The notes beneath the pieces are model-generated. The model made no database searches. It worked only from the letters and a program-made list of their open reading frames with translations, and was not told the DNA's origin. A stretch of DNA of 64,000 nt. It comes from Collybiopsis luxurians FD-317 M1. Taxonomy: Eukaryota > Basidiomycota > Agaricomycetes > Agaricales > Omphalotaceae. The stretch lies in assembly GCA_000827265.1 (NCBI GenBank), contig KN834768.1, positions 542,765-606,764 on the forward strand. Direction: 5' to 3'. A program made the translations under genes and the position numbers. Shown one piece after another: positions 12,291 to 24,232 of this stretch (position 1 is the stretch's first letter; each line of letters starts with the position of its first letter).

Positions 12291-12352
<62 letters not shown>
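12291..12352. repeat. Compound microsatellite (TC)n(TA)n
   Basis: About 18 TC units pass directly into about 13 TA units. It lies between the relic exon and the intact membrane-protein gene. Confidence 0.95.
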
Positions 12353-12653
12353 CTACGGTATTTTAGCCAACTCTGAGTTAGAAATAGCTGAACTGTCATC
12401 AAAGCCTGATTAGCTGAACTTTCAGCTCAGCTCGTGAACGATGATACACAGGATTTTCAAGCCCAAACTTTCGTAACAAATTGAATCCTTTCACCCAGTA
12501 TCATGCAAGGGCCGTGGCCCCTTTAAAAAGGATCAGAAGGAAAGCTTTTAGATAGTCAAGTCTACATTCACTCTAGACCTAACCTATCTTCTTGTTATTC
12601 CTCTGTCTGTCCTTTTCAGTCGAAATTTTGAGCGAACAAAGCATTAACAAACA

Positions 12654-14059
12654 ATGTCGACTACGAGCTCTGACCGAGAGGTTCTTCTGGGAGTTGGGCA
12701 CGACTTTTCAATCAAAGTTGCTCGAGTTGCATTCGGAGCGCTGTTCTACGGTGGGTGCCAAATGTGATTGCAACTTACTGAATTAACGCCTTACGTATAA
12801 TTACATTTCTCATCCATATTTCACATTTCACTCAAACACTAAACCTATTGAAAAAACAATAGCAATATACCTCATCCTCATGTACTTCTTAGTTACGCTG
12901 TTCATTTTTAGAGCCGGAGGAACAAATGCCAGCCCGAGGCTTCGGCTTTATCTCGTCTTTGTCACAATCATACTGTTTATGGGGTCGACGGCGTTTCTCT
13001 CCTTCGATATTGCCGATCTTTTGGCAAGGATTAATCTCATTCTTATTGAAAACCCAAACGAAGAATATCAAGGCAAACTTGACACGGCGAATGGCAAGCT
13101 CGAGAGACTTGTATGGACAGGAGAAATGTTATTTATCTTTATGGTAGGTTTTCCTCACCAAGTCACAGTATTGAGAGAAACCAACCATTGAATTCCCATT
13201 GCGAAAATAAGCTACCACTTGGAGATTCAGTTGTGTTCTGGCGTACTTGGGCCTTGTTCCGTGACAACAAAAGTACCATGCTAATACCTTTTGGGACGTT
13301 GCTCGGATCGATTGGTAATTGTTTGTTTGTCTATTGGGCGCATTTTCTTATAGCCGTTTATGCCATCAGTGGCTGCGTTGTATGAACTTGGTTGTGATCT
13401 CCAAACTCACTGGGCCATTGTCAACCTCACGCCTTCTGCTGGATCCGTCGGCGCTGAAAAGTGCGCTCATGCAGATTTATCCAGCTATACATTATCTTTT
13501 GCAACAAATATTATTTGTACAGGCTTGATAGTGTATCGAGCTTGGTGAGTCTGTGTCAATCATTCTAGAAAACACGCTCATCAGTAAATTCTCTCTAGGG
13601 AACACCGAAAGTTCATGAATCAGTGTCTCGACAAATCAAGACGTCGCACTCAGGCTGAGCGAATGTTGATACTATTAATTGAGTCCGGTGGAGTGTATTT
13701 GGTTGTATATGTATGTACAGTGTTATGATTATCTTTCTTCCAAACTAACATCCAGATCACCTAACTCTTCACCAAGATATTGCAATCAATACCGATATAC
13801 GACGAGAACTTGTCCCAGCCAGCAAGTATCGCATTCAACATCATTAATGCGATCATTCAGCAGGGCATGGTGAACTCTTTACGCCTCGCTATGGTCCGCA
13901 ATTGTTGAATTCTGACATATACGAAAACAGGGCATGTATCCGACGGCCATAATTGTCATTATTCAGATGCAACGCACCCTTTGGGCAGATTCTGAAAATG
14001 CTGGCCTTGCTCTCAGACGAATCTCGATGAATCCCACCACTGAGCATTTCCCTTCATAA
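12654..14059 (+). CDS. Multi-pass membrane protein of an Agaricomycete family, function unknown
   Basis: Start at 12654 (MSTTSSDREVLLGVGHDFSI). Exons: 12654-12750, 12863-13143, then further exons to the stop at 14057-14059. Hydrophobic segments include AIYLILMYFLVTLFIF, LRLYLVFVTIILFMGSTAFL, LVWTGEMLFIFM, SYTLSFATNIICTGLIVY, ERMLILLIESGGVYLVVY and MYPTAIIVIIQMQRTL, suggesting about seven helices. I know this layout from many uncharacterised mushroom proteins but cannot name a function; receptor-like roles are only a guess. Several introns need AAG acceptors or a downstream CATCAG site to keep the frame, so inner junctions are less certain than the ends. A relic of exon 1 sits upstream at 12004. 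Confidence 0.7.
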
Positions 14060-14509
14060 ATGACAACACAAGTCGACCCATTTAACTTTATGACAATTTC
14101 CGTGGAGTATTGGTTCCATTCTGATATACTGCTATTGTGCTCTTTGAGCAAGAAGCTCAATCTTCCAAAGTAAAGGAAAACCATACTGTTTCCCTATCCA
14201 TCCACTGCTTATCTTGGCGCTTGCTAGTGCACTTTCTCTGCCATTACTTATAAATCATTATATACCGTTTGAGAGTACAATTTTGCATGGGCCTTCTTTC
14301 TTCCCTCGGGACTGAGACAAAAATCCTTGCGCAGGCTCATTCTGATCTGACTGTGCATCATCAGTAGCTTAACGGATTTATTGGGCTCTTGAGGATCTCC
14401 GACTAATTCCAGGAAAATGGATTGTAAATCTAGATGAGGCGACTCGGAGATATAACAAAAGATATCACTCGGGATCGTTATAGAAGAAAAATTGGAGAAG
14501 TGATGTATT
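14060..14509. other. Short convergent intergenic region
   Basis: The 3' ends of the membrane-protein gene (+) and the secreted-protein gene (-) face each other here. No coding signal seen. Confidence 0.5.
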
Positions 14510-15192
14510 CTAGCAAGTGATGGAACTCCCATCGGATGTGTCAATCCACCAAGTGACGTCTTGGTTCTGCTCGAAGGTCATATCGGCCCAACCGAACTAT
14601 GAAAAGAGACATATGTAATAAGCTTTCCACGCACTCAAAGAGAAGGAATGACCCAATGTATACCTCTTGAATACCGTTCACAGATACAGGCTTGAATATC
14701 CCATGGATGTTCCACAGTTGCTCCTTGGTACCAAGCTGGACGAGCAGTGTCGTCTCAGAAATCCGATATGATCAATCTCAAGCGACGATGACTTACAGTC
14801 GTATCAAGCGCCCCAACCGAAGGGAACAAACTCGTAGTCGTCGTTCCCTCAGGGAGACTTTCCACCACCGCGCTCTGTACCCACTCAATCGCGTACTCTG
14901 CCGGGTTGCTTCCCTCAACTGGAATCATCGCGGCGATGAGCCCAGGATGCGGGCATACTTGTGTAAATGTCTGAGTGGTTGAGTCGTACGTCGTAGTGAT
15001 GATTGGTGTGGACCCGTCGGCTGTACCCATCGCATAACCGTACGTTCCATTAATGAGGGTAAGGGTTCCAGTGGATTGGCCAAATGGGGAGGTTGAGTTG
15101 GTTGTCAGACCAAGGATGGTTTGTGCTTGAACGGATGATAGGCTGAGTATAGAGGCGGAGAGAACAGAGAGAAGAGTAGTCCTAGTGAACAT
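14510..15192 (-). CDS. Small secreted protein of unknown function
   Basis: Three exons (15192-14797, 14753-14664, 14596-14510) join in frame to about 190 aa. The N-terminus MFTRTTLLSVLSASILSLSS followed by VQAQT is a clear signal peptide with an AQA-type cleavage site. The mature part is Thr/Ser-rich with few Cys and ends TSDGSSITC. I do not recognise a catalytic motif; wall-associated or extracellular is the most that can be said. The first acceptor reads GAG, which is unusual, but the frame is kept (GALDTT|TTLLVQLG). Confidence 0.72.
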
Positions 15193-15883
15193 GATGTTAA
15201 GGATGCTAAACGAGGAGGTTCTTTGAGGCCCCTGGCGGTTTTAAAGCGAAGGAATTCTAGGGGTATGAATCATGATGGGATAAACTCCCCGACGGTTCAG
15301 TATTCAGCCCTGAAGTTTATTGATGCAAAAATATCAACAGAAGCGAAATAACTTCAAATATCACTATCAGTACTCAATTGTGACGGGTCCAGGTCGCCCT
15401 TCCTCATGCTACATAGGGCTGTGTCCGATCCCGCACTCTGAGCAATCATCGGCCTGTTAATGCTCTGCTAGAATGAGATACCAGTCTTCAAGCTATGCAG
15501 CTTTGGGAGGTTGCAGGTTGTCGGATAACTAATACGCTCGCGAAATCCAAATGATTAGTCCCCAGCTCGGGGCGCATATAAATGCAGCGGGCAAAAATCT
15601 CCGTCACATCTCCCGCTACCAGTTCCGTCAACATAAAAGCACGGAGATTGCAACTGGTTCGGCTTACACCGGCTTCGACCTCTGAAGAGCCTTGGCTTTA
15701 CCTCCCGACTCCGGACTGAAGTGTGACGTCATGAGACCGCACGTTCGTTCAGGCGCCACGTCCATAATCTATTGTCTCGCGTTCTTGTCTTTATACCTTC
15801 ATATCATATTCTGCTCTAGACTTGTACAGCTCTTGGAACTGGCTGTACGGCTCAGATAATTCTCCGAACACGACAGTTAAAAG
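15193..15883. other. Intergenic, divergent promoters
   Basis: Lies between the starts of the secreted-protein gene (-) and the phosphotransferase gene (+). No gene supported. Confidence 0.5.
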
Positions 15884-18015
15884 ATGGGGTATATACCCGA
15901 AGAAAGGCTTCAGAATTTGAAAAAGTATTCCTACAAAGGCATTGATAAGTGAGCTTGTCGGTTCACTCTGTACATTGATATCATATCATGGATCCTTCTT
16001 CTCTAGATCTATCTTATCTAAATATGCCTTGAATCCATTCTGGAATTGGTTTGTTACCTTATGGCCGACATCAGTGGCTCCTAATACTGTACGGTTCCCT
16101 ACAACTTTTTCGCTCTCTAGATTCACATTTAACTGCGGTACGCGGTGATATAGATAACGCTTTCGGGGCTATGCATCGTCATAATCAACTTCATAACTCT
16201 ATTATACTACGACCCGAATTACTTGACAGAGAAAGGCGGAGCTTACATTCCCCAGTGGATTTATTTCACGTATAGACTCTTTCCTCTACGATCAAAATAT
16301 TTTCCCGACTAATCATCGGTACCACAGGTGGGGCATCGGACTCTTCCTGTATCAAAGCTTTGATGCGATTGACGGGTGAGTCTCCATATTAATTTCCGAG
16401 CAACTTCGTCTAATTTTGCCATGCATGGATCTAGCAAGCAGGCACGGAGGACCGGCATGGCTGGGCCTCTAGGAGAAATGTTTGATCATGGTATGCAGAG
16501 TGTATACAGCATATTTTTACTTAGCCCGCCGTCTGAAGTTCCTATATAGGTTGTGATGCGTTGAACACCACTGTCAGTTTGTCCACTGGTACCTCTACGC
16601 CTTTCGATACTACTGATCTCATACACATATTTAGCTCGAGGCGATACTTACTGCCCAAGCCCTTAATCTCGGTCGTTCGTGGTGGACCTTTGCTTCACAA
16701 GTCGCGGCATTGGCAAACTTTTATCTAACGACTTGGGAAGAATATCATACCGGTGAGTTATCTTCTCCGGGTCTCTTCGCACGCACGCTTCACAATAATT
16801 TGATTTTGCAGACTATCTGTATCTCGGCGTATTCTCTGGACCTGTAGAAGGTATCCTGATGATTGCTGGTATATATTTTATTACGGGAGTATATGGTACA
16901 TACCTGTTTCCTTCCGCCTCACCATTTCCCCATCTAACACACACCCTCTTCGAAGGTCCGTCGTTCTGGGACACAGGCGTTCTCGACATCCTCCACCTCC
17001 ATAACATCCCCCTCATCTCTTCCATAATTCCTAATATCGGTTTAAATGTCTCATTCATGATATTCGGTGCTTTCGGCCTAGGTTTCAACATCCTCAACAG
17101 CTATGCAAACGTCCGAAAAGCCATGCGCGCGGCAGGCAAATCAACCGTCCAGCCGCTTCTACTTTTATTACCGTTCTTATTTTCGGCTGTGGTGCAAGTT
17201 GCGTGGTTGGCTCATCCGGCGTTGGGGTGTGGTTATGCCCCAGGCTCTACCCTGTCTGCGGCTGTTGCAGCTAGTATGGGGATTGTGAGACCTCACGTAC
17301 CGTCGTTCCTTCCACCCCCTAGTGCCGATCGAGTAACTCCACTTGTGTGTTCGGGCTTCACGATCCTTGAGTCTCCACTCTTCGTACCCTTCCTATCCGC
17401 CTGGGGACTCTCATTCGCACATCAAGTCGGTAGGATGATATTGGCGCATTTGACAAAGGGCGAGTTCCCGATTTGGGATTGGGTGTTTGTAATGAATGTT
17501 ATTGGGGCTTTGGATGCGAATCTGGAGAGGATTTTTGGGATGTGAGTATTCTTCTTTCTGTTGAGTTTGTTTAAACGATCGAGTGAGAGTGATGTTTGGA
17601 TGCTGATGTTTTCTTTTTATCCATTGCTTTCTTTGCCCCCATACCCGCCCTGCTTTTCCCTTCGTTCGGTCTCACACCCACACCCACCAATTTGCTCACA
17701 CGCTCTAAATGCAAATAACATAGCCCACCCATCCTTCAATCGACCCCAGCATCCACCTCCCTTTACGTCTACACGACCCTAGCTATATCCTTCGCCGCTT
17801 ACGCGCGGTTCTGCACCCTTGTAATTGATGATATTACGAACTTTATGGGGATTGCGTGTTTTACGGTGAGGAAGAAGGATAAGGAGGGGGTTTGGGTTTG
17901 GGGGGGCGCCGAAGGAGGTGGGAAGGAGAATAGGACTGATACTGGTGCGTTGGTGGATGGGGAGAGGCTGAAGGGGAATGCGAGCGGGGATCGGAAGGAG
18001 GGGAAGATGGATTAG
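15884..18015 (+). CDS. CPT1/EPT1: Choline/ethanolamine phosphotransferase (CDP-alcohol phosphatidyltransferase)
   Basis: Last step of the Kennedy pathway: transfers phosphocholine or phosphoethanolamine from its CDP form to diacylglycerol, in ER/Golgi membranes. Nine exons join to about 509 aa: 15884-15948, 16007-16088, 16154-16269, 16328-16375, 16435-16490, 16550-16572, 16635-16752, 16812-17541 and 17724-18015. The CDP-alcohol phosphotransferase signature DG-x2-AR-x8-G-x3-D-x3-D is complete (D103, G104, A107, R108, G117, D121, D125), split by two introns. The N-terminus (GYIPEERLQNLKKYSYKGID) and PNYLTEKGGAYIPQW are typical. Several hydrophobic helices follow. The C-terminal tail after FTVRKKDKEG is Gly-rich and acidic, longer than usual, and probably cytosolic. 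Choline versus ethanolamine preference cannot be read here. Confidence 0.93.
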
Positions 18016-19276
18016 GTTTGTGCAAGAAGAAGGGAGTATGAAAAATTACTCCACGTGAAAGACTCGGAAGGAGAAGAGAGGGAAGAGGGAAATGGGATGC
18101 GATGATGCTATGGTTTATCTGATTCTTGCGTGTTTTCTTTCTTTTGTTTTTGAGACGGAGGGAGGCCATCCATTCACGAGGCTTTTCCCGACCCTCTACT
18201 ATGGCCTGCGACGAATGTTACTTCCGGTTGTTACTACGTATAGCCTTAAATGAGTCTGAGCGGCGGTCGGAATAAAGAAACTGCCCCTCAACCAGTGTCT
18301 GAAGATTAGCTGTCTGAATATCAGCGAAAGTACATGCCAGTGGACTTTGTGCAAGTCTAATTGGATTGGTGGCTTGAGGCTCGACTTTTGAGTTTTCTCG
18401 AATGAGAAAGGCGGTTCTTTTGGCTTGACGCAATAGTATTAGCGGTTGAGGTTTGAACGTTAATTCAGAGATTCTTGCTTCTATTTAAGTGCTGTCCAGG
18501 CGGATATTCTTGGCTTTCTCATGCCAGATGCCAATTAACTTGCAATTAGCTGTACTGAACGGTAAAGACTGGAAGCACGATGGCGGGGCAAACATTCTGA
18601 TATATGCCGTTCGACCACTCTATTCTCAGCTTCGATGCTGTAGAGGTAGAAAGGAACGTGACATTTGGCTCATCGTCATGGTCCGTGCACCTCTTGAAAA
18701 CCTATATAAACCCCAGCTTGACATTTCGTTTCTTTACCACTCTGGCCTTTTGGCTTAGATCAAGTGTAGTATCTGTTCTTAATAGTTTAACCACTATTAC
18801 GAGGGCACCGCCCTCCGTATTTGGTTATCTAATTTTTGCCGCCCTTGTTCCTCTGTGCTCTGCTTGCAACACGGGGGGCGTGATGACCTTGCTATTGCAG
18901 TACCGGCTTGTGTCGTCGGGGGATTCCCTCTTTTTGGGATCTCTTTCTTGTCTCTTTTTGCTTGCATATTGTTGCGACGCTGTCTGTTGACAGTTAGCGG
19001 GTGAAAGCAAAATCGAGATGAAGGGACTTCAAAAGAATTTTTGGATTTTCTGGAACTTCGTGTTCTGAAGATGGAAGATGGAATTGGGGATTCGGTTCAT
19101 CTTCCGTGTTCTTTGTACCTAGTCTAGATGCAGTAATAATAATAATAAGAATAATAATGTACACGGCGCCGTATTGTAGCAGTGCTGTTGGTTACGAATA
19201 AACTTCACAAAACTCTTTGGCGCACGTTCTGTCAATTTCATTCAGTCTGCGTACCTTATCATAAAGCATAGTTTTA
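18016..19276. other. Intergenic with an (AAT)n run
   Basis: No supported gene. A short imperfect AAT repeat sits at about 19133-19158. The right end should contain the promoter of the DUF218 gene. Confidence 0.5.
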
Positions 19277-20446
19277 ATGCGCTTCGTTCTACAGCTTTCT
19301 CTTCCAGTTCTTCTGGTAGCATTTCTGTTGTTTTATCCGGACGAGATGGTCATTCGACATGCTCCCGCTAGTTTTGACGAACTAGCTACAAAATTATTTC
19401 CTGCGTTAGCATCTTTTTTGGACAAGGATGAAAACTCGGGATGGGCGACTCGACCAAAGATACAGGAGCTTCGAGGCATTCGGATAGATCGACTTCGGAA
19501 AAGTCTCAATGACACCAGAATGCCCGATGCCGCTATCGATGCTATGCTCATTAGCGACGACGATGCTTCAACCATGAAAACTGAACTCGAAGCATCAGGT
19601 GCCCCCAAAGAGTTGTTAACAATGTGGGACCGCTACGTTGGCGCAGTCAACCATATCATGAAAATATACGGCAAGGGAGAAAAGCCCCGATACCCAGATA
19701 TCGACACCATCTCATACAAACCGACTTCGGCGTTTTGGATCCGCTTCATTGACCAAACTCGTGGGACGCAGCTTTCTGGGGACTCCGGGACAGATGTTCC
19801 ACCTTGGGATGCGATTTATATTGCAGCGCGGTTGTTGAATGCCAATAATCGCGAGGATGCATTGCGGTATCCTGATTTATGGACCAAGGATAATGCACCT
19901 GCTGTGGCACTTGCACGTAGCATTAACTGGGATGACCTTCCTTATGCTGCGATTTTGATCCCAGGAGAAGGTCCTGAACGTGTTGGTGTGCAGCTATCCC
20001 CACTAGCAGTGTTGAAGATGGAGATGGCAATCAAGCCGTACCTAGAGGGGAAAGCACCATTTCTTATCGTTTCGGGGGGAACAGTCCATCCGGCTCATAC
20101 CGAGTTCAACGAGGCGTTCGAAATGAAGAGTTGGCTGATCGAACAGCATGGGATTGCTTCGGATAGGATTATCGTTGAACCTTATGCTCGGCATACGACG
20201 ACAAATTTTCGCAATTCTGGGCGTGTCTTGGACATACTGGGAGTTCCGAAAAAGAAGCATGTCCTCGTGGTGACCGATGGACATCAGCTCGAGTTTATCG
20301 AGAGCGATAGGTTCCGGAGAAATGAAAAGAAAGAGTTGACTCACAAAGTTGGGAAGATTGGGCCTAGACGCGGTAATTATGCTATTGAGTTTTTGCCTTC
20401 GCCTCTCTGTGGAATCGTTGATCCAATGGACCCGATGGATCCCTAA
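19277..20446 (+). CDS. DUF218 (YdcF/SanA-like) protein with an N-terminal membrane anchor
   Basis: Single-exon gene of 389 aa, unusual among its intron-rich neighbours. The N-terminus LQLSLPVLLVAFLLFYPDEM is a signal anchor or signal peptide. The DUF218 core lies in the second half: YAAILIPGEGPE, then LIVSGGTVHP, then IIVEPYARHTTTNFRNSGRV, then VLVVTDGHQ. These match the nucleotide-binding-like fold of bacterial YdcF and SanA. The family's biochemical role is poorly defined; fungal members are widespread and often secreted or membrane-anchored. It ends in a short repeat DPMDPMDP. Start chosen as the first ATG giving the hydrophobic N-terminus. Confidence 0.85.
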   Translation: MRFVLQLSLPVLLVAFLLFYPDEMVIRHAPASFDELATKLFPALASFLDKDENSGWATRPKIQELRGIRIDRLRKSLNDTRMPDAAIDAMLISDDDASTMKTELEASGAPKELLTMWDRYVGAVNHIMKIYGKGEKPRYPDIDTISYKPTSAFWIRFIDQTRGTQLSGDSGTDVPPWDAIYIAARLLNANNREDALRYPDLWTKDNAPAVALARSINWDDLPYAAILIPGEGPERVGVQLSPLAVLKMEMAIKPYLEGKAPFLIVSGGTVHPAHTEFNEAFEMKSWLIEQHGIASDRIIVEPYARHTTTNFRNSGRVLDILGVPKKKHVLVVTDGHQLEFIESDRFRRNEKKELTHKVGKIGPRRGNYAIEFLPSPLCGIVDPMDPMDP

Positions 20447-22218
20447 GAGTGAGTGGCATAGGTAATTAAGATGTGAAGAGACTCCAGTGTTTTCTGTTTT
20501 TGGGGAATGGGCGCATATATATATATAGATGCTTCATCGCCTGGAACTGGGTAAAGGAGAATCCATTCAAGAGCGAGGAACAGCTTGCGATCCCGTATAA
20601 GAACCTCTATCTCTTCCCGCGTTTTATCGAATTGGACTGAGTCGGGAAAAATCAGCTCTGACTACAAATGATATTTGAAGAAGTTCTATACATTCTCAGC
20701 ATGGCTGTAAGCCATCAGTATAGAGCTTGAAACTGCTATGAATGTCTTGAATTATTGACCACTGCGACGTTTGGGACACCGTTCCAGCAAGACCCTATCA
20801 CCCTTTCCAGCCAATCCCATCCTCAAAATTTTGCAGCTCGACCCTTGAACTTGGTACTTGCGCAGCGCATGCGCCCCTCTACTTATCACCAATATGACGC
20901 CCGGCTATTAAACAGCGGTGGTTAAGTTACACGGTCGAGATAGCATATCCTCAGGAGTCAGCGAAAATCGACAAGAGCCGAGTCAAGCCCCATCAGGCTG
21001 TATTGGTATACGCTTTACACTACTGCAGATCTCTAAGCCTAGTCAGGCCTAACTCTGAACCAGAACCAAGCTCTGGTCATCATCAAGCATAGGAGTTACT
21101 GTGGTTCATTTATCAATTTAACTAATCCCCTACGAGTATGTCGAGGCTCTGGCGTTAGTCACTCAGAAGGATAGTCTGAGCTGTATACGACTCGGACTCA
21201 GAAGAGAGCTCCCATTTCTCATGCATGATTAGGTTACTAGCCTCGGTGGGTCATCTCGACCCAACGAGGCTTCGTGATGGACCAAAACGAACCCGATTTC
21301 TCTGTTCGAAGCCCAAGTTCAAGGACGACTGTAACCATTGAACTGCTTTTCGAGTGTAGCAAGTGTAAGTACGTGAATTCTCGTACATAGGGAACATGCA
21401 GCATAAAAATCGTGCGTTTGATTGGTGGATCCCTGGTGGCATGCCGTCTATATAGCTAGTCACACGAGCAAAGACTGTGAATGTGCGTAGCAGCTGTCAG
21501 TAAATATTTCCTCCCGCGGCTTGACATTGATGTTTGGCACTAACGAGAGGAATAGACCTCTTTTAGTTGACTCGGTACCGAGTGGTAGCCATGCTCAAGG
21601 AGCCGAGATCTTTGTCTTTACTAACCCAACAGAAACAATCGGAAACGGGTCATTTATCTCGAGTGCTAGAGCCGATTTCATTGCAGTCGGAGGTTGCTTG
21701 GTCTGCAAAGGAATGTGTGACCATTTATCTCGTGACAGGTCAATAACAGGGAGTTGAACGTTGAAGGCCTCGTTGTTTCTGAATAGAAGGATTCTGTAAT
21801 ACCTGTAGCGAATTTCATACATACATGCTGTCGTTGAAAATCATAGCTTCGATGGTCGTTTGATGGTACACTGTATCGTTCACTCTGAGGCTGGCTTCCG
21901 CCCGGCCCGTCTCCTCGTGGTCTCGGGTAGCAGGATTACTCTCCGATTCTTTCCTCGATGTAACCGTCGACCTGAGTGTGGCAGTTTTCCTTTTCTCTGG
22001 AGGCATAATGCCTTACTTTTTACAGCTTCAACAAAAGGCAATTAATGCTCAGGACAATAGCTTTACACAAGCTTAATAGGCAACTGGTCAGAAGCTGTTA
22101 AACAACAGTGCTTTACAAGCGCCCACAGCCCAGCGGTTATCGTTAAATAAAGAATCGTGACAACCCAGAGAGAACTCTTCTTGATCTCTCCACTCATTCT
22201 CTCCACTCATTCGCAAAT
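20447..22218. other. Intergenic; outer end of the left inverted-repeat arm
   Basis: About 1.8 kb without a supported gene. From about 21886 on, the sequence is related in inverted orientation to the flank of the second HeLo-like gene (best seen at GGCTTCCGCCCGGCCCG and at 22064-22150). The rest is unremarkable. Confidence 0.5.
22185..22210 (+). repeat. 13-bp perfect direct repeat just before the start codon
   Basis: TCTCTCCACTCAT occurs twice in a row, ending 8 bases before the ATG at 22219. CT-rich leaders are common at fungal transcription starts, so it may mark the 5' UTR. Confidence 0.6.
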
Positions 22219-24232
22219 ATGCCAGCAACCGTGACCCCGTCAGCAAAATCTAGAAAGCTCTCCGCGTCTTCAACATTCGATTCACAGTATTCAAATGGCC
22301 AAGAAAAGAGTCTAGAAAAGACTTCGTTTCCTCAGCTTAATGCACCTGTCCGGAGTTCCAGCTCTACGCTTGCGGGGACAGCCTGGGATGTCTCTGACCA
22401 GGTACTGCGCACTGTCATGAATCTCGCTCAATTTACCCCAGTGCCCTACATGGGGACCGTCGCTGTCGTAGCATACAGCATATTCAACGCCGTTCAGGTT
22501 CGTAGCCATTATCGAGATAGTCTATTGCTTGTCTTCACTGATACCTCTTCTCAATGCGCAGGGAGCAAGAGATAACCAAGACACCTTAAAGCAGTTGGCG
22601 TATCTTGCATGCAGTACTGTTCAATCTGTTTATGAGACATACGAGCAGCTCCATGGGCATCCACCGCCAACCTCCGCTGCAGAGGCACAGTCAGAAGCGG
22701 GGGCGTTCTCGTCGGACCCAACGTTGAACGCACATTTGGAGGAACTGATACGGTGTGTTTCAAGGACTCTGATGCTCACGCTGTTCTGATTATTCAACTT
22801 CCGTCTCTTTCGCTGCATCATCTCTCTCGTCTCACTAGAACGCTGAAAGAGATCGATGAATGGATTAAATCGCTGGCCTCTCGGAACCTCTTGCGCCGAG
22901 TCGTTGCGTCGCGATCGGATTTGAACTTCATTCAGGATTTCAAGGATCGATTAAAGCAGGTGATGGATAATTTCCAGGTGTGTAAGACTATGCATAGGCC
23001 GCAACTTCTCTCTTTGCTAACGAGTTGTTCGATTTGGTTCTGTCAGCTTCAATCTATGATTACTCTACGGTATTCTATGTCGCGGATAGCGGCTCAACAG
23101 AAGGCGATGGAACAAGAAGCAGTGCGTAGCCTGGTTTCCAGCTCATTTTACGTTCATCTCTCCCTTCACCTCTTCCTGTCGCCGCTATCTCCACCCTTGA
23201 CCCCTAATGACTCGCTTTTGTCATACTGCCTTATAATTATCATATCCGCATCGTTATCCTCCACGTCATGCTGACATTTCATTCCACAGGAACAACGTCA
23301 CAAATCCACACAACAGACTCTGTACACCATACACGAAGAAGTCAAGAACCAGAACCAACGAAAGCCCACCACGTTGCCGCAATACACGGATTCTCCTATC
23401 TCCTCCGAACCGTCCTCTCCCCTCTCCCCCTCTCCCTCCCCATTATCGCGTCCAAAGTCTACGTCCCCCTCATCCTCCTCCCCTTTGACGAGCCGGAACC
23501 CGTTCTTCCCGCCTAACCACAACCAAAGGCAGAGCAATAATCCGTTCCACCAAGCTTTACCCTCAGCGACAATGATCCAAGGCAATATCACCGTGCAGAA
23601 TATATCGGGAGATCATCACGTTATATCAAAGGTTGATAATTCGAAAAGGGAGAACTTTGGCAATGTGTATAATAACTCTCATCAGCACATCGGGCTGTCG
23701 AGGCATTTGAGTATTGGTGGCCACAATGGTGGACTTGGGGGAACCGGTACCGGCTATAGGGGAAATGGACACAGTGGACATGTGGGGTATGGGAGATGGA
23801 GTAGCGATGACCCGGATGGAGATTTCGAAGTGGATGTGGATGCGCATGGGGATTTCGGTGGGCCAGGGATGTACGGAAATTTTAGAGGCGATTGGGGCGG
23901 AGGAAGGGGAGGGAGGGGAGGGAGAGGCGCAGGCACAGGTGTAGGTTTTGATGGGCATATGCATCCGCACGGGCGGCATGAGTATGAGTCCGACGAAGAG
24001 CATGCGCTCGTCCTCGCTGATCAATACAGACGAGGGTCCGGACGTGGGAGCGGCTCGGGGTTCAGTGAGTAACTCTTCTTTAAGATCATTGTTTCGCGTG
24101 AAACTAATATACCAATATACACTTGTAGGACGGAGTCGAACGGTTTCTGAAGGTGGACATAGGAGCGGTAGTGGATATAGTAGTAGTGGACGGGGGAGCT
24201 CGCACGATTTGTATGGATATGATGAATGGTGA
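22219..24232 (+). CDS. HeLo-like / MLKL-N-terminal four-helix protein with Gly-rich tail, copy 1
   Basis: Six exons join to about 520 aa: 22219-22497, 22562-22752, 22839-22977, 23047-23121, 23290-24064 and 24129-24232. Residues about 55-235 are a helical domain (LKQLAYLACSTVQSVYETYE, LNAHLEELIRTLKEIDEWIK, FIQDFKDRLKQVMDNFQLQS) of the MLKL-N-terminal/HeLo-like kind, common in mushroom NLRs and membrane-targeting cell-death proteins. A Pro/Ser linker follows, then a motif at about 325-358 (GNITVQNISGDHHVIS, then RENFGNVYNN) and a long Gly/Asp/Arg-rich tail ending GYDEW. No kinase, NB-ARC or protease domain is present. The motif is the part best conserved in the tail of the inverted copy. Membrane disruption upon signalling is an inference from domain layout. 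Gene looks intact. Confidence 0.75.

Noticed and set aside
19277..20446. Retrocopy or horizontally acquired bacterial gene, because it has no introns and a bacterial-type DUF218 domain
   Set aside because: DUF218 proteins are common in fungi, single-exon genes occur, and base use looks like the neighbours. No direct evidence of transfer.
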